This document shows, one piece after another, positions 38,745 through 49,872 of a DNA stretch of 64,000 nt. Source of the DNA: Cladophialophora immunda. Lineage: Eukaryota; Ascomycota; Eurotiomycetes; Chaetothyriales; Herpotrichiellaceae. The notes under the pieces are model-generated. The model had not been told where the DNA came from. It did not search any database and saw only the letters and a program-made list of their open reading frames with translations. The first letter of the stretch is position 1, and every line of letters starts with the position of its first letter. The stretch spans positions 3,894,619 through 3,958,618 of the forward strand of contig NW_015622543.1 of NCBI RefSeq assembly GCF_000835495.1, given 5' to 3'. Both the position numbers and the translations under genes were made by a program.

Positions 38745-41700
38745 TCAAGACATCGTAGGTGGTGCGCCCATGAACGCAGCGTTGTTGAAGCCGTCTTCTT
38801 GCTTGATGGTACCGTTGAGCAGGGGACATAATCTTGACAAGAAAATCGTGTCAGCAATTGGACAATGACCAGGAAATGAGATAGCAAAGCATTAAGCACA
38901 GCACTGGAGAGTCCCGGATCGCTTAGACGGGTGTTGATGGTGCTGGGATCGCGCACTTCTTGCTTCCCGAGAGCGAGATATGGAGGTCTTTAGCCTCACA
39001 TGCGCAAGCATTGAAATGTCGAAACATGTCCTCGGGGGGCGACCATCAAACGAGATATGTCGATGTCGGTGAAAGCTTTTCGAAGACCATCATTCTCAGA
39101 CCAAAGTGAAAGAAAGAGGGCAATCTTCTCAATGCGATCAACCCGAGAAGTTCGGTGCACTCATCCACAGGAACCCAACCTTGCGATCAATGGGGAGATT
39201 GCAATTTTTACACTTAGCGTTGGTGACTGACTTTTTGTTGGTCTTGATGTGGCCCACCTGACCACAGTTCGCACACTTCCGCTGCGTTGGCTGCGAATTC
39301 CTGCCCCCGCCACCACCACCACCACCACCACCAGCTCCCTCCCCGTCCGGAGACATGGCGGTGCCGCCAGGTGAGGTAGCAGCTTGGAGGGCTTCTTTGT
39401 TCTTGTTGCGCTTTTGCCTGCGAGCCTTGTTCTTCTCGAGTTGGGCGAGAGCCTCCTCGAGTCTGTTCGGAGTGGTTAGCAAACCTAGTATCCCAACACG
39501 CGTGACAGAAGGGATTTGCTGACCGTTTCTTCCGCCGCGCGTCCTGCTCTGGATCACCGGTAGGTTCGAGTTCACTGAGGCTTTATACTTGTAAGCAAAA
39601 GACCGAGACACCAAAGTGTGGCCGGTCACGAACCTTGTGGTTTGCATCTCTTCCGCTTCCTTGATCTTCATATATCGCTTGATCACTGCCGGGTCAGTTT
39701 CAATGTGCTCTTGCTCGATGATTTCACCGTCTTTGGTTTTAATTCGGCGCACGATCCGTAGTGCTTTCTGAGTCTGACTGCCAACGCTGCGTCTACTGAA
39801 TGAGGTGGCCGTCTCGTCATCCCGACGCCTCGACATCGAAGGTGTCTGGGTTCCAGACATGGGCGTTGCTCGGATATTCGACCGACTCTCCGGATATTTG
39901 TCTTCCTGGGCGTCCACATCGCCTTCCATGTCGAGGTCAGAAGGTTCGATCTTCGAGCTGAGACTGGCTTTCTGCTTGTCCCAAATGCCACGGATGGACT
40001 CTTCGTAGGATTTCTGTTGTCGAGCGACATTATAGCTGTGACCACCGAGTTCTTTTTTCAAGGCAATCGCGTCCATCGCAGATCCGCCAATCGGTCGAAA
40101 TCCACCTTTCATACTCGTCTTGACGAATGAAAATGCCTCACCGCGACCTGATGGATCTCCTTCACCGAACAGCTTCAGCATGGCCTTGCCTTGAGCGGCC
40201 TGCAGGAAGTTCTTGGTTGTTCTCCATGGCGCGAGTTGCTGCTCGATACTATCGGCCTCATTCTCCTTGGTGTCATCTTCCTCATCATTGTCCGCATATC
40301 CGGCATCCTGAAGATACTGTGCTCCGACTTGCATTGCCTCCAAGAGACAGATATCTTCCGGCCGAATCAGGCCCTGGATTTGCTCTTCGCTGGGGACCTT
40401 ATCACCCGGCCTCATTTCCCATTCCTTGAATTCTTTGTTGAAAACCATGAACTCTTTCATCTTTTGTCGGTTTTGCATGTCCGTGGTGCCAGGAAAATGC
40501 CTCGTAACATCTTCGACATGGATGCGGTTGGTTCTCTTCTTGCGGGCGATGCGGTATGATATGGCTTTCAGACGATTCTTGGACGCAGTTGTGACCATAC
40601 GTGAATGTGTTCCGGGAACGGTAACCGAAGGCAATTCCTGTCCAACCACGAAAACGTTTTCAAGATTCCTCAAGTAGTGGCTTTGCCCGTGCACTCCCGT
40701 AGTCTCTCGGATGACTAAGAAATCCTGAGAGTTGGCATCTTGGGAGAAGATGGGAGCCCTGTACATAGAATTGTAGAGGGCTGTCATGGTTTCGCCCGAA
40801 TCAATTTGACCGAAGATATAGAACGGAGATTTGTCCTCCGGTAGCAACAAAGAGGTCTCACCGATATCATATTTGGGCCTGAAGTTGTCTTCGTTGCTTT
40901 TCTTGCGATAATAGTTGATGATCTTGTTTCCCATGCCAGTCTGAGACAGCATCAGCGGATGTTCTTCGGAATATTCAAGGAGAACAATCGAAGAATTATC
41001 GGCCATCGAAATCTCTTTCGTGGTAGGGTACAACTCCAAAGCGGGTCGATGCTTTTGGTGCTTTCTCTTGACCTTCGCTGGTTGCCGAAACACGATGGGA
41101 TGTCTGAAGTGCATTCGTTTCCGATGGAAATTGCGCAACTCCTGGAGGGACAACTGTACTTGGTAGTATGGGTATTGCAAGCGAACAGCAGGCAGTGAAT
41201 GCTCGATGGTCAGATTGGTGAGCTGGCCTCGGATTTTATGTCTATGATTCTGCTTGAGAAGGTCATATTCAGCATCGTTGGAAGTTTTGAAGCGATGTTG
41301 GAGGCGATCCTTGAGCGTTTTGACGGCAGGTCGCTTCTCGCCAGGACGGGCCTTTGCTCTGAGAGCCTCCGGGTCAACCTCTTCAACAAGGAGATTGGTG
41401 TCGTTCAAGTCCAGTACGACCTTGTTAGCCAGTCTGGCAGTCGTCTTCTCGGGATCATCGAGGGAGGGTACCTCGAGCTCACGCGATTTGACAATATCCC
41501 GAGGATCCAAACCAAGGCGGCGCTTCTTGCGGGGTTTCTCCATATCAAGTTCATCGAAACCGAACATCTCTTCGTCGCTGTCGACAATTCGGGGGGTGAT
41601 CTCGACGAATCCATCGTCCGAAGATGCCAGGTGCGACAGTGTATCGAATTCAGTGCACATGAACTCCAGATCACGCATGGTCAGACCACCAGGAAGAGGC

Positions 41701-42605
41701 TCGTCAGAATCGGACTCTTCCGAAGATTCTGCAGCCTCAACAGGGGCTGCGGTTTCTCTAATCTTCACAAAATCTGCGCCAACCTCCGGCGCGTTGATCG
41801 CAACCACTGAATTGAACGCCACTCTTTGGTCTTGCTCAATTTCCAAGTTGACTTTTGTTGGGCGGACTTGTTTTGGAGGCTTCAACGGTGTTTTCCCCTG
41901 CCATTTGTGCGGTCGGGGAGGGAAGAGCTCATTGAAGTATGGTGCTTCGTCGCGCTTGAACTTGGGGAACTCGACCTTCAACCACTCTTCAATGTTCTCC
42001 TGCTCCGTTTTTGGAATGTAGCCTTTACCAGATTGTGCGAAAAGAGCAAGTTGTATGCGATATTCCGCATCTTCAACCTCGTCCAGCTCGGCCTCGAGCA
42101 TAGATAGGTCTTGCGTGGCTTCGTCGCCATGCTCCGAGGCAAGGTCGGACTCTTGATCGGCATCCTTCGGAGGCTTCTCGTCGGACTTCAAAGGAGTAGT
42201 CACGGGCGGCGGGGCACTGACTAGGATAGGACTAGAAGGGCCGAAGAGGTCGTCATCATCGAGGCCATCCAAAGCGTTCTCCTCGATCCCAGGCAGCATG
42301 TCCGTTGTTATCTCGACCTGCATCGGCTCATCCTCAGGTAACGAGTCATCGTCACCGATATCTTCATAATCAACCGCATCGTCTGCCTTTTCGCCCTGTT
42401 CCAGCTCTCTTTCATTCAACTCATCCAAGTTGAATCCCTCGCCGCCACCTTCATTCAACAGTGCACTGAGTTCATCATTTGTATCCCCTGGCACGTTGAA
42501 ACTCTGGTCAAAGGGGGTATTGGCTGTTGAATCGGCCATCTCATCATCGCCGTCATCGAAAAGACCGTCGAGGTCATCAGCCTGCTGGTAGACGTCGGTG
42601 GCCAT
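38745..42605 (-). CDS. TAF1: TFIID subunit 1 (TAF1), 1153 aa
   Basis: Largest TFIID subunit; nuclear, core promoter recognition. Predicted exons 42605-39232 and 38832-38745. The first begins MATDVYQQADDLDGLFDDGD, an acidic TAND-like TBP-binding segment; the DUF3591 histone-acetyltransferase-like core spans the middle (LPAVRLQYPYYQVQLSLQEL, FRPKYDIGETSLLLPEDKSP, FVVGQELPSVTVPGTHSRM); a gly-run then leads to the zinc knuckle KCANCGQVGHIKTNK. The frame then reads on 32 codons to a stop at 39138, but a GTCAGT donor at 39231 and an AAG acceptor at 38833 join it to LCPLLNGTIKQEDGFNNAAF and MGAPPTMS, the conserved TAF1 C-terminus. That intron is 399 nt, unusually long here. The TTG-initiated extension upstream of 42605 is ignored. 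Confidence 0.95.
39308..39334 (-). repeat. GGT/GGC triplet repeat encoding a glycine run
   Basis: Ten consecutive Gly codons, mostly GGT, precede the TAF1 zinc knuckle; a length-variable linker. Confidence 0.8.
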
Positions 42606-43076
42606 CGTGCCGGGTTGCAAGAGGAAGTGATGTTTGAGTGAAACTGCGCCGACCCCGCAGCAGTGTTTCCTTTGCCGCCAAAGTCTCGCATCGCTTCAGG
42701 TAACGGTAACTGTCATTGCGACTCTTCAGATACTGAACCGGAGAGTCGATATAGATGTTACAACCGACGGTCACGATGAAGTAGGGGATGTTGTAGGGAA
42801 GCTGAAGAGGCACAATTACACGAGAGTTCGGAGTTGGGGGAAAGACACCGAAGGGGAGCAAACGGACCGGGTGACTCGTGTTTGGCGTGACTTGGCGGTA
42901 GCCTGACGCGCTAGCGTCAGCCTTGCGCAGCCTTGCCGCAGGTAATGCAAGTCCTTCTTCGTCCCTCGCAAACTGAGGCTGCAGTCCGAGCCAAGTATGA
43001 TTAATTCACTAATTCAGGGTATCATAGCAATATTCCATGCAGAGTGACATTATGCAACAGTCCGTGCCAACTTGAA
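42606..43076. other. Intergenic: TAF1 promoter and TGS1 3' flank
   Basis: 471 bp between two minus-strand genes. No ORF with support. The repeated GCGCTAGCGTCAGCCTTGCG text near 42908 is a small imperfect direct repeat (GCGYAG-CAGCCTTGC). Confidence 0.5.
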
Positions 43077-44058
43077 TCACAAATCTCCCAATCTCAGCGA
43101 TCCCCAGTCTCCTAGGTATGCACATAAGGCCCGGCTGCTGCCTTTTGTGCAGTAATGTACAATTTGGGTCTTCTTGTCCTCCCCTACCACTTTGGCAATT
43201 TGCCGGAGGTCACTGGTCCTCGGCAAATACAGTACCACATTAGGCGTCAGCTTCTGGAGAGATTCGTAGAGATGGCTGAAAGGGTATGGCTGCATGGCCT
43301 CGAGGTCGAAGACTTCGGCTTCGCGGTACCCGGGACCTGTGTCAAGATTGAGCGTCAAGTTATTGGCATGGGATTTGAGTACGTACCTCCCCATGGGGGG
43401 CTGGCGAAAATGACACCATAACTGCCAGCAATCGCTTTAAGCGCTTCCACAGTATTCCCCTTCTTGGACTCGTCCAGGCCTAGAATCTCAAAACAATCCC
43501 CCTGAAACCAGGTAATCCGGTCTGCGACGCCGTAGATCTCGGCATTATGTTTGGCACAGGCCAGAGTAGCTGCATCCTTCTCAATCGCATAGACTCGTTT
43601 CCATTTGCCGGAAAGCGCAAATGCGATAGTGTTTCCCCCGACGCCACACATAATGTCGAAGATGATTGACTTGCCCTCTGGCGCTGCCTCTGCCATGTGC
43701 TGTGCAATAGTACTTATCGGGGTTAGACAGTCCTCGTACAGTGAAGGAGAAGACGTGGAACCTACTTTGCGACCGACTCGTGAGTGACTTCATACCATGA
43801 ATCATCAGTCATCCAGATACCGTCGTCATATTTTGAAAAGATAGAGTAGCCTTGATGCCAATATCTGGGGAAGTGAAACAGGTCAGCCTCTGTAGAAAAT
43901 AGGCCCTGCCGTGCATACTTTTGAATGTCCCACGGAACTTCTTCGATGTCCTGGTAATGATGAACACCTTCGGGCAAGGGGTTTGTTAAGGGCCGCTTCT
44001 TTGGAGGCGCTTCGTCATAATGCTCGACACGCTCGGGGTTCTTGCGCTTTTTCCCCAT
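43077..44058 (-). CDS. TGS1: Trimethylguanosine synthase (RNA cap guanine-N2 methyltransferase), 274 aa
   Basis: Converts the m7G cap of snRNA/snoRNA to trimethylguanosine using SAM; nucleus/nucleolus. Predicted exons 44058-43919, 43864-43766, 43712-43387 and 43336-43077. Splicing gives VPWDIQKYWHQGYSIFSKYD (intron 1), ESVANTIAQHMAEAA (intron 2) and SPPWGGPGYREAEV (intron 3). SAM-site motif IIFDIMCGVGGNTIAFAL, acidic loop YAIEKDAATLACAKHNAEIY, and catalytic SPPWGGP where the Trp stacks on the cap. The N-terminus MGKKRKNPERVEHYDEAPPK is basic. Intron 1 is 54 nt with no stop, so its retention would insert 18 residues. Shares a 218 bp promoter with the RED-like splicing gene. Confidence 0.93.
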
Positions 44059-44276
44059 CTTGACCTCTAGACGTTTGTTTGATACTTGGAAAGATTGTTG
44101 GCGAGAAATGATATATGGGCGGAGTCGATTTGGAGAAGGAGCGGAGCGCAATGCCAAAATCTCCGACACTGAATTATTCTGGAGAACAACTCCGCCCGCA
44201 ACTTTCTTCAGCTGGTACCTTTTCCTTGATATCTGTTTAATGACTAGAGAGGCGCTCTGCGCTATCACAGCCTCCG
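44059..44276. promoter_or_regulatory. Divergent promoter of TGS1 and RED
   Basis: 218 bp between two start codons on opposite strands; both products act in snRNP and spliceosome biology, so shared control is plausible. No TATA is clear. Confidence 0.65.
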
Positions 44277-45815
44277 ATGGACAATTCTCAGTTCCGCAGT
44301 CTCCTTCAAACTGGCCAGAATGCAGATACCTCCAACAGCGGGGCCTCCCCGCAAGCCTTTAAGAAGCCCGTACTTGGCTCCAGAGCCCGCTCATCGATTC
44401 CCATGACGCCTCGCTCCGTTGCGGGATTCAACGCCTCTAAAATGTTCACGCAGCAAGTTTCAGAATATCGAAAAGAACACGATGGACAGCCTCCCACGAA
44501 GAAATTCAAATCTAGCGCACCGAAAGGCAGCAAACTCGCTTCTGGCTACCAGGACCGCACTCTGGCTCGACAGGCGGATGGGGAGGGGGTATCATCACCA
44601 GATGACAAGGAAAAACGAGTCAAGGCGTTGGAAGAGATGTACAAACTACAACAGATTGACGAGGCTACCTTTGAAAAGCTGAAAAGCGAGATTGGAATCG
44701 GCGGCGATCTTAGCAGTACACATCTAGTGAAAGGGTTGGACTGGAAGCTGCTGGAAAGAGTCCGACGAGGCGAAGATGTCCGCAACACGCCGCAAGCTGA
44801 GAAGGAGGAGTCTGCTCAAGTGAATTTGGATGATGAGCTCGAGGAAGCGCTGCAAAAGGACGTGAAGGTGGACAGGCCAATCTCGAGGAAGGCACAAGAT
44901 GAAGCACCTGGGGATCTTCAAGAATCCATGACACGAGATGCGATCTTGCGGCGGTTAAAAGAAAGCCGAAGCGGAATATCAGAGCCCTCACATCCAGAAC
45001 CAGCGCTTGGAGCACGCTTCAAGAAAGTAACCTCAGAGAAGCCAAACAAGAAGAAATTCGTCGAAATCATCAATGGACGGCGCCGGGAGGTGCTACTCAT
45101 TACCAATAAAGACGGAACGACGAAGAGGAAGACTCGATGGCTTGAGAAGGAAGAGGATCTCTCGAGAGGCGATCAAAACCAACCTCTTGGGATGGAAGTG
45201 CCAGCAGAACTTCGAGCGAAACAACAAGCTCTTTTGGACCAGCAAGCCGCCGAAGAGGAAGATGACGATATCTTCCAAGGAGTGGCCGATTACAATCCGC
45301 TCGCCAGTATCAACAGCGAGTCAGAAGATGAGGGCGGCGAGAAAGAGCCAACAGCAAGGGTAGACACCACTGACAAGACCGCTGCATCGACGAACAACAA
45401 GCCACGAAATTACTTTGCGACAAGCAATCAAGAAGAGGGAGCCGAGGATCGCACCAATCCAATTTTGAAAGATCCCACACTCCTTTCGGCGCTGAAGCGG
45501 GCCGCAGGCCTACGAAGAAATGAAGAGACGAGTGGGGAATCAGGTGTCGAGTCAGATCCCGACAAAGCCGCGAGACAGCAGCAATTGCTGGCGCGGCTAA
45601 AAGAAAGAGATCGAGCAGATGCTGCAGATTTAGATCTAGGATTTGGCGAAAGTCGAATTGCGGACGACGATGACGAGGACGAAGCTGGGTGGGATGAGGG
45701 TGAAGGGCCAGCGAAGAAAAGTGGACGGAAGCGTGGTCCGAAGAAACGCAAGGGCGATAAAGACAACATGAGCGACGTGATGGCAGTGCTTCAAGGGCGT
45801 GAGAAGAAGTCCTGA
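44277..45815 (+). CDS. RED/IK-like spliceosomal protein (RED N-terminal domain), 512 aa
   Basis: Spliceosome component; RED (IK) works with SMU1 in activation of the B complex. Single exon. The N-terminal RED_N region shows MDNSQFRSLLQTGQN, MFTQQVSEYRKEHDGQPPTK and LASGYQDRTLARQADGEG, followed by the helical KEKRVKALEEMYKLQQID segment and THLVKGLDWKLLERVRRGED. The second half is charged and low complexity: acidic DDDIFQGVADYNPLAS, Ser/Asp-rich, and a basic nuclear-signal-like KKSGRKRGPKKRKGDK near the end, finishing VLQGREKKS. Fungal members are shorter than metazoan IK but keep this order. Start ATG 44277 is the first in frame after the promoter. Confidence 0.85.
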   Translation: MDNSQFRSLLQTGQNADTSNSGASPQAFKKPVLGSRARSSIPMTPRSVAGFNASKMFTQQVSEYRKEHDGQPPTKKFKSSAPKGSKLASGYQDRTLARQADGEGVSSPDDKEKRVKALEEMYKLQQIDEATFEKLKSEIGIGGDLSSTHLVKGLDWKLLERVRRGEDVRNTPQAEKEESAQVNLDDELEEALQKDVKVDRPISRKAQDEAPGDLQESMTRDAILRRLKESRSGISEPSHPEPALGARFKKVTSEKPNKKKFVEIINGRRREVLLITNKDGTTKRKTRWLEKEEDLSRGDQNQPLGMEVPAELRAKQQALLDQQAAEEEDDDIFQGVADYNPLASINSESEDEGGEKEPTARVDTTDKTAASTNNKPRNYFATSNQEEGAEDRTNPILKDPTLLSALKRAAGLRRNEETSGESGVESDPDKAARQQQLLARLKERDRADAADLDLGFGESRIADDDDEDEAGWDEGEGPAKKSGRKRGPKKRKGDKDNMSDVMAVLQGREKKS

Positions 45816-47525
45816 AGTCCGAAGGTCGATTTGGCACATGGTATGTATCTCGTTCCCGATCCCCGTAAGGTTTCGCTTCTGCACGACATTTGGACGCGTG
45901 GCCTGTACCCAGATGAAACGAATTGGCAATATCAACGCTAGAAGACAATTACGAGTCCTTCGTACGCACAATTTGGACGTTGCCAGGAGCAGTCCCTAGA
46001 TTGCACAGAGGCAAAGGCGGATTTGATTAGATAGGATCCGCAAACGGGGGCGGAGGAGTTGTATTTTTCTTTTCATTCCCCATGTTGATACTGTGCGGAC
46101 TCCCGGGATGGCGGCGAGGTCAGCTTTCCAAGACGGCGGAGGAGAGATGGTGGCTGGGAAGTGAATCGGTGGAAATGGCGAGGATGATGGGGATTACTAG
46201 GTGCCTACAAGGTGGATTGATATAAGTCCACAGTCCCTGGTCTCTGTATATATTTGTAGCACGTGTGTCACTAGTAAGAGACTAGGCCGCTACGGAATGA
46301 CTATTCCGTATATGGAAGTTCTCCGTACTACGGACCTCCCAGTTAGTGCGAGCAGTGCCGAGTCTGGACCAGATGACGTGTCGATGCCAAGCCCACAATT
46401 AACAGTCCTGCTCGCACCTTTTGAACCCCCTCGTCTTCGTCACTTCTACTCTCCAGTTCTATGTGGTACAGTCCTGTACCGAGTATTCTTCTCTGGCTAT
46501 CATTGTTGCACGGAAGCTCACCAGCTCACATCGACTGCCCTCGGTTCAGGAGGCCGCACTACGGGGCCTCTTGACTAGCGTCCGTTTTCTGCAAGGCTCC
46601 CTCGGCTCCAAGCAAGGGTCTTTACGTGGGTGGCGGGTTCCTGGCACCAAATGGCGTGGCCACTGGTCCAGCTAACGCTTATCGGCTCTTTCGATAGCCT
46701 AACCGGCTCGCCCGTTTGCTGGGCCTCTCCTTGGTGGATGTTTCCCCTGCATTGCCGCCCCAATTGGCGGTTTCAGGCCGGATCTTTACCAATCTGGACG
46801 CTGACTGGCTTCGGAACGACCAGGTCCTGCGACAGTAGCCTCGTCGCCAACCGACCTCGCCTGTTATGCAGCTTTCCCCTTTTCTGGTCCCGGGCGGGCA
46901 TCCTGGGACTCCCATGCCAGCACCAAGGGCCGTTACAACAGTCCGGCCCACGGTTACGGCTTTTCTGATACATGTCATTTATGCCCCATCTCCTTCCCCT
47001 TGCCAGCAAAGGCGTCTTGAAAAGACCCGTCTCTTACAACGGCGGGGAACCTGCGGTCTACCATCTACCAGGGTCACCGTCACACGAAAGACCACCATGA
47101 AACGTGCCAACCCATTTTGCTGTCCTATTCACAATCGTCCCTCAACCCCTTCCTCCACGTTCTCCATCCACCCCTCTGCTGGCAGAGGTATAACTCTGAG
47201 GTTCTTGTCGTTTCATTTGCGTCTCCTTCCTTCTTCCTTCTACCCAGCTTTCGTCCCGTCATTGCAGGCTCCCTGACACGTTTGTGCGACACATTGCACT
47301 TCGTCTTTCTTTCAGCAAGGCTAGTCCTTCGTTCTATCATTCGCCAGCGGCAGAGCTACGCTCGCGGTCACTCTTTCACCCAACCAGGTCCTTCATTGAT
47401 TGAATCGACTACCAGATCCCCCAGGCGGGCCGCTCATACAATCCGTATACGATACCTCAAATCCCTTTCTGCAAGACTACCCGTTAAGCGCTATCTCCAT
47501 CGCAAGCTTACTCATCTGATCCAAC
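45816..47525. other. 1.7 kb intergenic, long 5' region of the GH128 gene
   Basis: No domain-bearing ORF. 47100-47520 is rich in C and T (TCTCCTTCCTTCTTCCTTC) and ends just before the signal-peptide gene, so it is likely a long 5' UTR, possibly with an intron. The overlapping plus-strand ORFs at 46630-47584 have no fungal signature. Confidence 0.5.
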
Positions 47526-49190
47526 ATGGTTGCCACGCTCTTCTCTGTGGCATTGTTCGCCTCAGCCGTTTTGGCTCATCCTAAACGACACGAACGATTC
47601 CACTTCGGTACAGGCAGTGGCACCGGGGGTGGCTGGGCTATGCCAACTGGTGGTATATTCCCCATGAATGGCACAGCGCACACCAAGGGCTCAGACTCCG
47701 GTGCCTCCTCGGTGGAGTCCCCATCTTCTATTGTGGCTACAGCCACAGCTGTCAGGACTGTCACTGTCCAGCCCATCCCGCTTGAGTCGACTTCTCCCGA
47801 TACGGCTACTGGCTTCTCCAGCGCGCCAGAGGTTGCGGCAGTCGCTTCCAATACCGGCTTCGCGAACACAGATGTTGCTGCAACTGTTGCTGCAACTGTT
47901 GCTGCAACCGATGTTGCAACCGATGTTGCCATGTCATCGTGCTATGTCTTGACTTCGACCATCACCGCCACTTCTGTTCAGTACGTCACGGTCACAGCAA
48001 CTGCTGGCGTTGGCGGATCTGAAGACTCAGGCGAGAACTTTGGCACTCCTTCGAGCTCCGCAGTATCTATTCCCTCGGGAGGTGCCGGTCAATTCTTCGG
48101 TGCTTCGTCGAGCTCCACCTCTGCGTCGGTACAATCTGAAGGTCCTGGCGGGTTCTATGGTGCTCCCTCAAGCTCAACCCTGACTTCATCGACTACATCT
48201 GGACTAAGTGGTCTGTCTCCCTCGAGCTCAATCAGCCTCGTCGCTGGTACTCCCACCGCCGGCGAATTTTTCCCCAATCCAGGAAAGGGTACAAACACCC
48301 CGTCCATTGGTGGTGGCCCTTCGCTATCTGCTCCATCATTTGCTCCTTCATCCTCGCCAATGGTCGTCCCAACGACCTTCGCCACTGTGACAGGAAGCTC
48401 ACCCGCTTCAAGCTCGGCAGCTAGTGCCTCTTCCGCATCATCGCCCTCATCAAGCCCAAGCTCTTCTCCTAGCACAGGATCGTCGGGCAAGAAGGGTCTT
48501 TCGTACAACGATGCCTCTTTGACCGACGCCTTCGCGGGCAAGGGCGTGAGCTGGGCCTACAACTGGGCTGCTTCGCCAGATGGCACGATCGTCTCGGGTG
48601 CTGAATATGTCCCCCTTCTTTGGGGCCAAGATTCCATCTCGGGTTGGTCCAGCGCTGTTCAGTCTGCCATTGCCAGCGGATCCAAGCATGCCTTGGCTTT
48701 CAACGAACCTGATCTTAGCTCCCAATCAAACATTGATCCTGCAACGGCTGCCCAGCTGTACATCGATAACATGAACCCACTCTCCGGTCAAGTTCAGCTT
48801 GGGTCGCCCGCCATCACCAACGGCGCAGGAACCAGCCCCCTCATGGGCATCGATTGGCTCAACGCCTTCTTCGAGGCATGCAATGGCCAATGCAAGGTCG
48901 ACTTTGTCGCGTTTCACTGGTACGATTCAGCTAGCAACATGGGATATTTCCAGAGTCACGTCCAGGATGTCATCACTGCTGCCAAGGCCAATGGCGTCAG
49001 CAAAGTCTGGCTCACTGAGTTCGGTGCCAGCGGCGACGACAGTGACGTTGCCAACTTCCTCACCCAAGCCATGGCATTCCTCGACTCGACCGAAGAAGTT
49101 GATAGGTACGCGTACTTCATGTGCTCCGACGGCATCCTCGTCGATGGCAGTTCGATCTCATCGCCTGTCGGCTCCGCCTACGCGGGCTAG
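47526..49190 (+). CDS. Secreted GH128 (Asl1-like) glycosyl hydrolase, predicted beta-1,3-glucanase, 554 aa
   Basis: Wall-associated or extracellular enzyme. Signal peptide MVATLFSVALFASAVLA (about 1-17), then HPKRH. Residues about 30-320 are a Ser/Thr/Gly/Pro-rich, presumably O-glycosylated linker with a tandem block of VAAT and ATDVATDVA (about 117-137) encoded by a 12-15 bp repeat. The catalytic domain (about 325-554) begins GLSYNDASLTDAF and holds HALAFNEPD with Glu394 as likely acid/base, VDFVAFHWYD, and VWLTEFGASG with Glu498 as likely nucleophile; ends SPVGSAYAG. Family knowledge: GH128 acts on beta-1,3-glucan; fungal members are induced or wall-linked. No GPI-type hydrophobic tail. The 5' region is CT-rich, as in highly expressed fungal genes. 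Confidence 0.93.
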   Translation: MVATLFSVALFASAVLAHPKRHERFHFGTGSGTGGGWAMPTGGIFPMNGTAHTKGSDSGASSVESPSSIVATATAVRTVTVQPIPLESTSPDTATGFSSAPEVAAVASNTGFANTDVAATVAATVAATDVATDVAMSSCYVLTSTITATSVQYVTVTATAGVGGSEDSGENFGTPSSSAVSIPSGGAGQFFGASSSSTSASVQSEGPGGFYGAPSSSTLTSSTTSGLSGLSPSSSISLVAGTPTAGEFFPNPGKGTNTPSIGGGPSLSAPSFAPSSSPMVVPTTFATVTGSSPASSSAASASSASSPSSSPSSSPSTGSSGKKGLSYNDASLTDAFAGKGVSWAYNWAASPDGTIVSGAEYVPLLWGQDSISGWSSAVQSAIASGSKHALAFNEPDLSSQSNIDPATAAQLYIDNMNPLSGQVQLGSPAITNGAGTSPLMGIDWLNAFFEACNGQCKVDFVAFHWYDSASNMGYFQSHVQDVITAAKANGVSKVWLTEFGASGDDSDVANFLTQAMAFLDSTEEVDRYAYFMCSDGILVDGSSISSPVGSAYAG

Positions 49191-49872
49191 GAGACGTGAA
49201 ACCCGCTATCCTTTCTGAACCACTCGGCGTGCCTGACTTTACAAGCATTTCACACGCCGGTTGGGAGACTTTACATTATAACTTCTATGTACTATATTTT
49301 GACAGCAAGAGAAAGGAAACCTTTTGAGACCAATTTCAACTTAGCGAACGGAAACTAGCATTTTTCTTTTGGGTTCAGGATTTTTCGGTGGACAAAAACC
49401 CCGAGAATATCCTTCTTGCAGGTCTGGAAATGGGATCACAGAAACATTTTGACTAGGATCACACATCATCACCATCATCATCATGGGTTGGATATTTTGT
49501 CTGGGAAACAGCAAAAGCAAAGAAAGCCGTTTTATCGTCTTGTTTTTCCCCGATAGAAATCGAAAGATCTGACTACATTTGTCACACCTCATGACGACGG
49601 ACTCTTTTAACGGCTTTAACGAAGAGCGAATCAAATCAGAATCATATCAAGTGCATGAAACCAGTTATTAAAGCATATGTTTGACAGGTCAATCTCGTGC
49701 GATTCTGTTCTGTCATTTGACGCCTCCGATCCATCTCACCACTCGTTATTCTATGTCGTGAAACTACCTCCTTAAATACCGTGCCTAGGACCCGTCAGAG
49801 GCAGGCAGGACTTAATCTGAGATCCTTCTTCTTGATGTTCTGTGGCATATGCAAAATGCTGCCGAAATCGCA
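49191..49872. other. Convergent intergenic region
   Basis: 682 bp between the stops of GH128 (plus) and the DUF3433 gene (minus). It includes a CATCAT run (49467-49485). No coding sequence is supported. Confidence 0.6.

Noticed and set aside
38525..38956. 143-codon minus-strand ORF
   Set aside because: It overlaps the last TAF1 exon in another frame; the TAF1 reading is the conserved one.
39487..39547. Possible intron in TAF1 (GTCAGC ... CTAAC ... CAG)
   Set aside because: Its length of 61 nt would break the clearly correct frame downstream (EEALAQLEKNKARR).
46630..47584. Overlapping plus-strand ORFs of 112-155 aa
   Set aside because: They lie in the CT-rich leader of the GH128 gene and show no domain; the 155-aa ORF overlaps the GH128 start in another frame.
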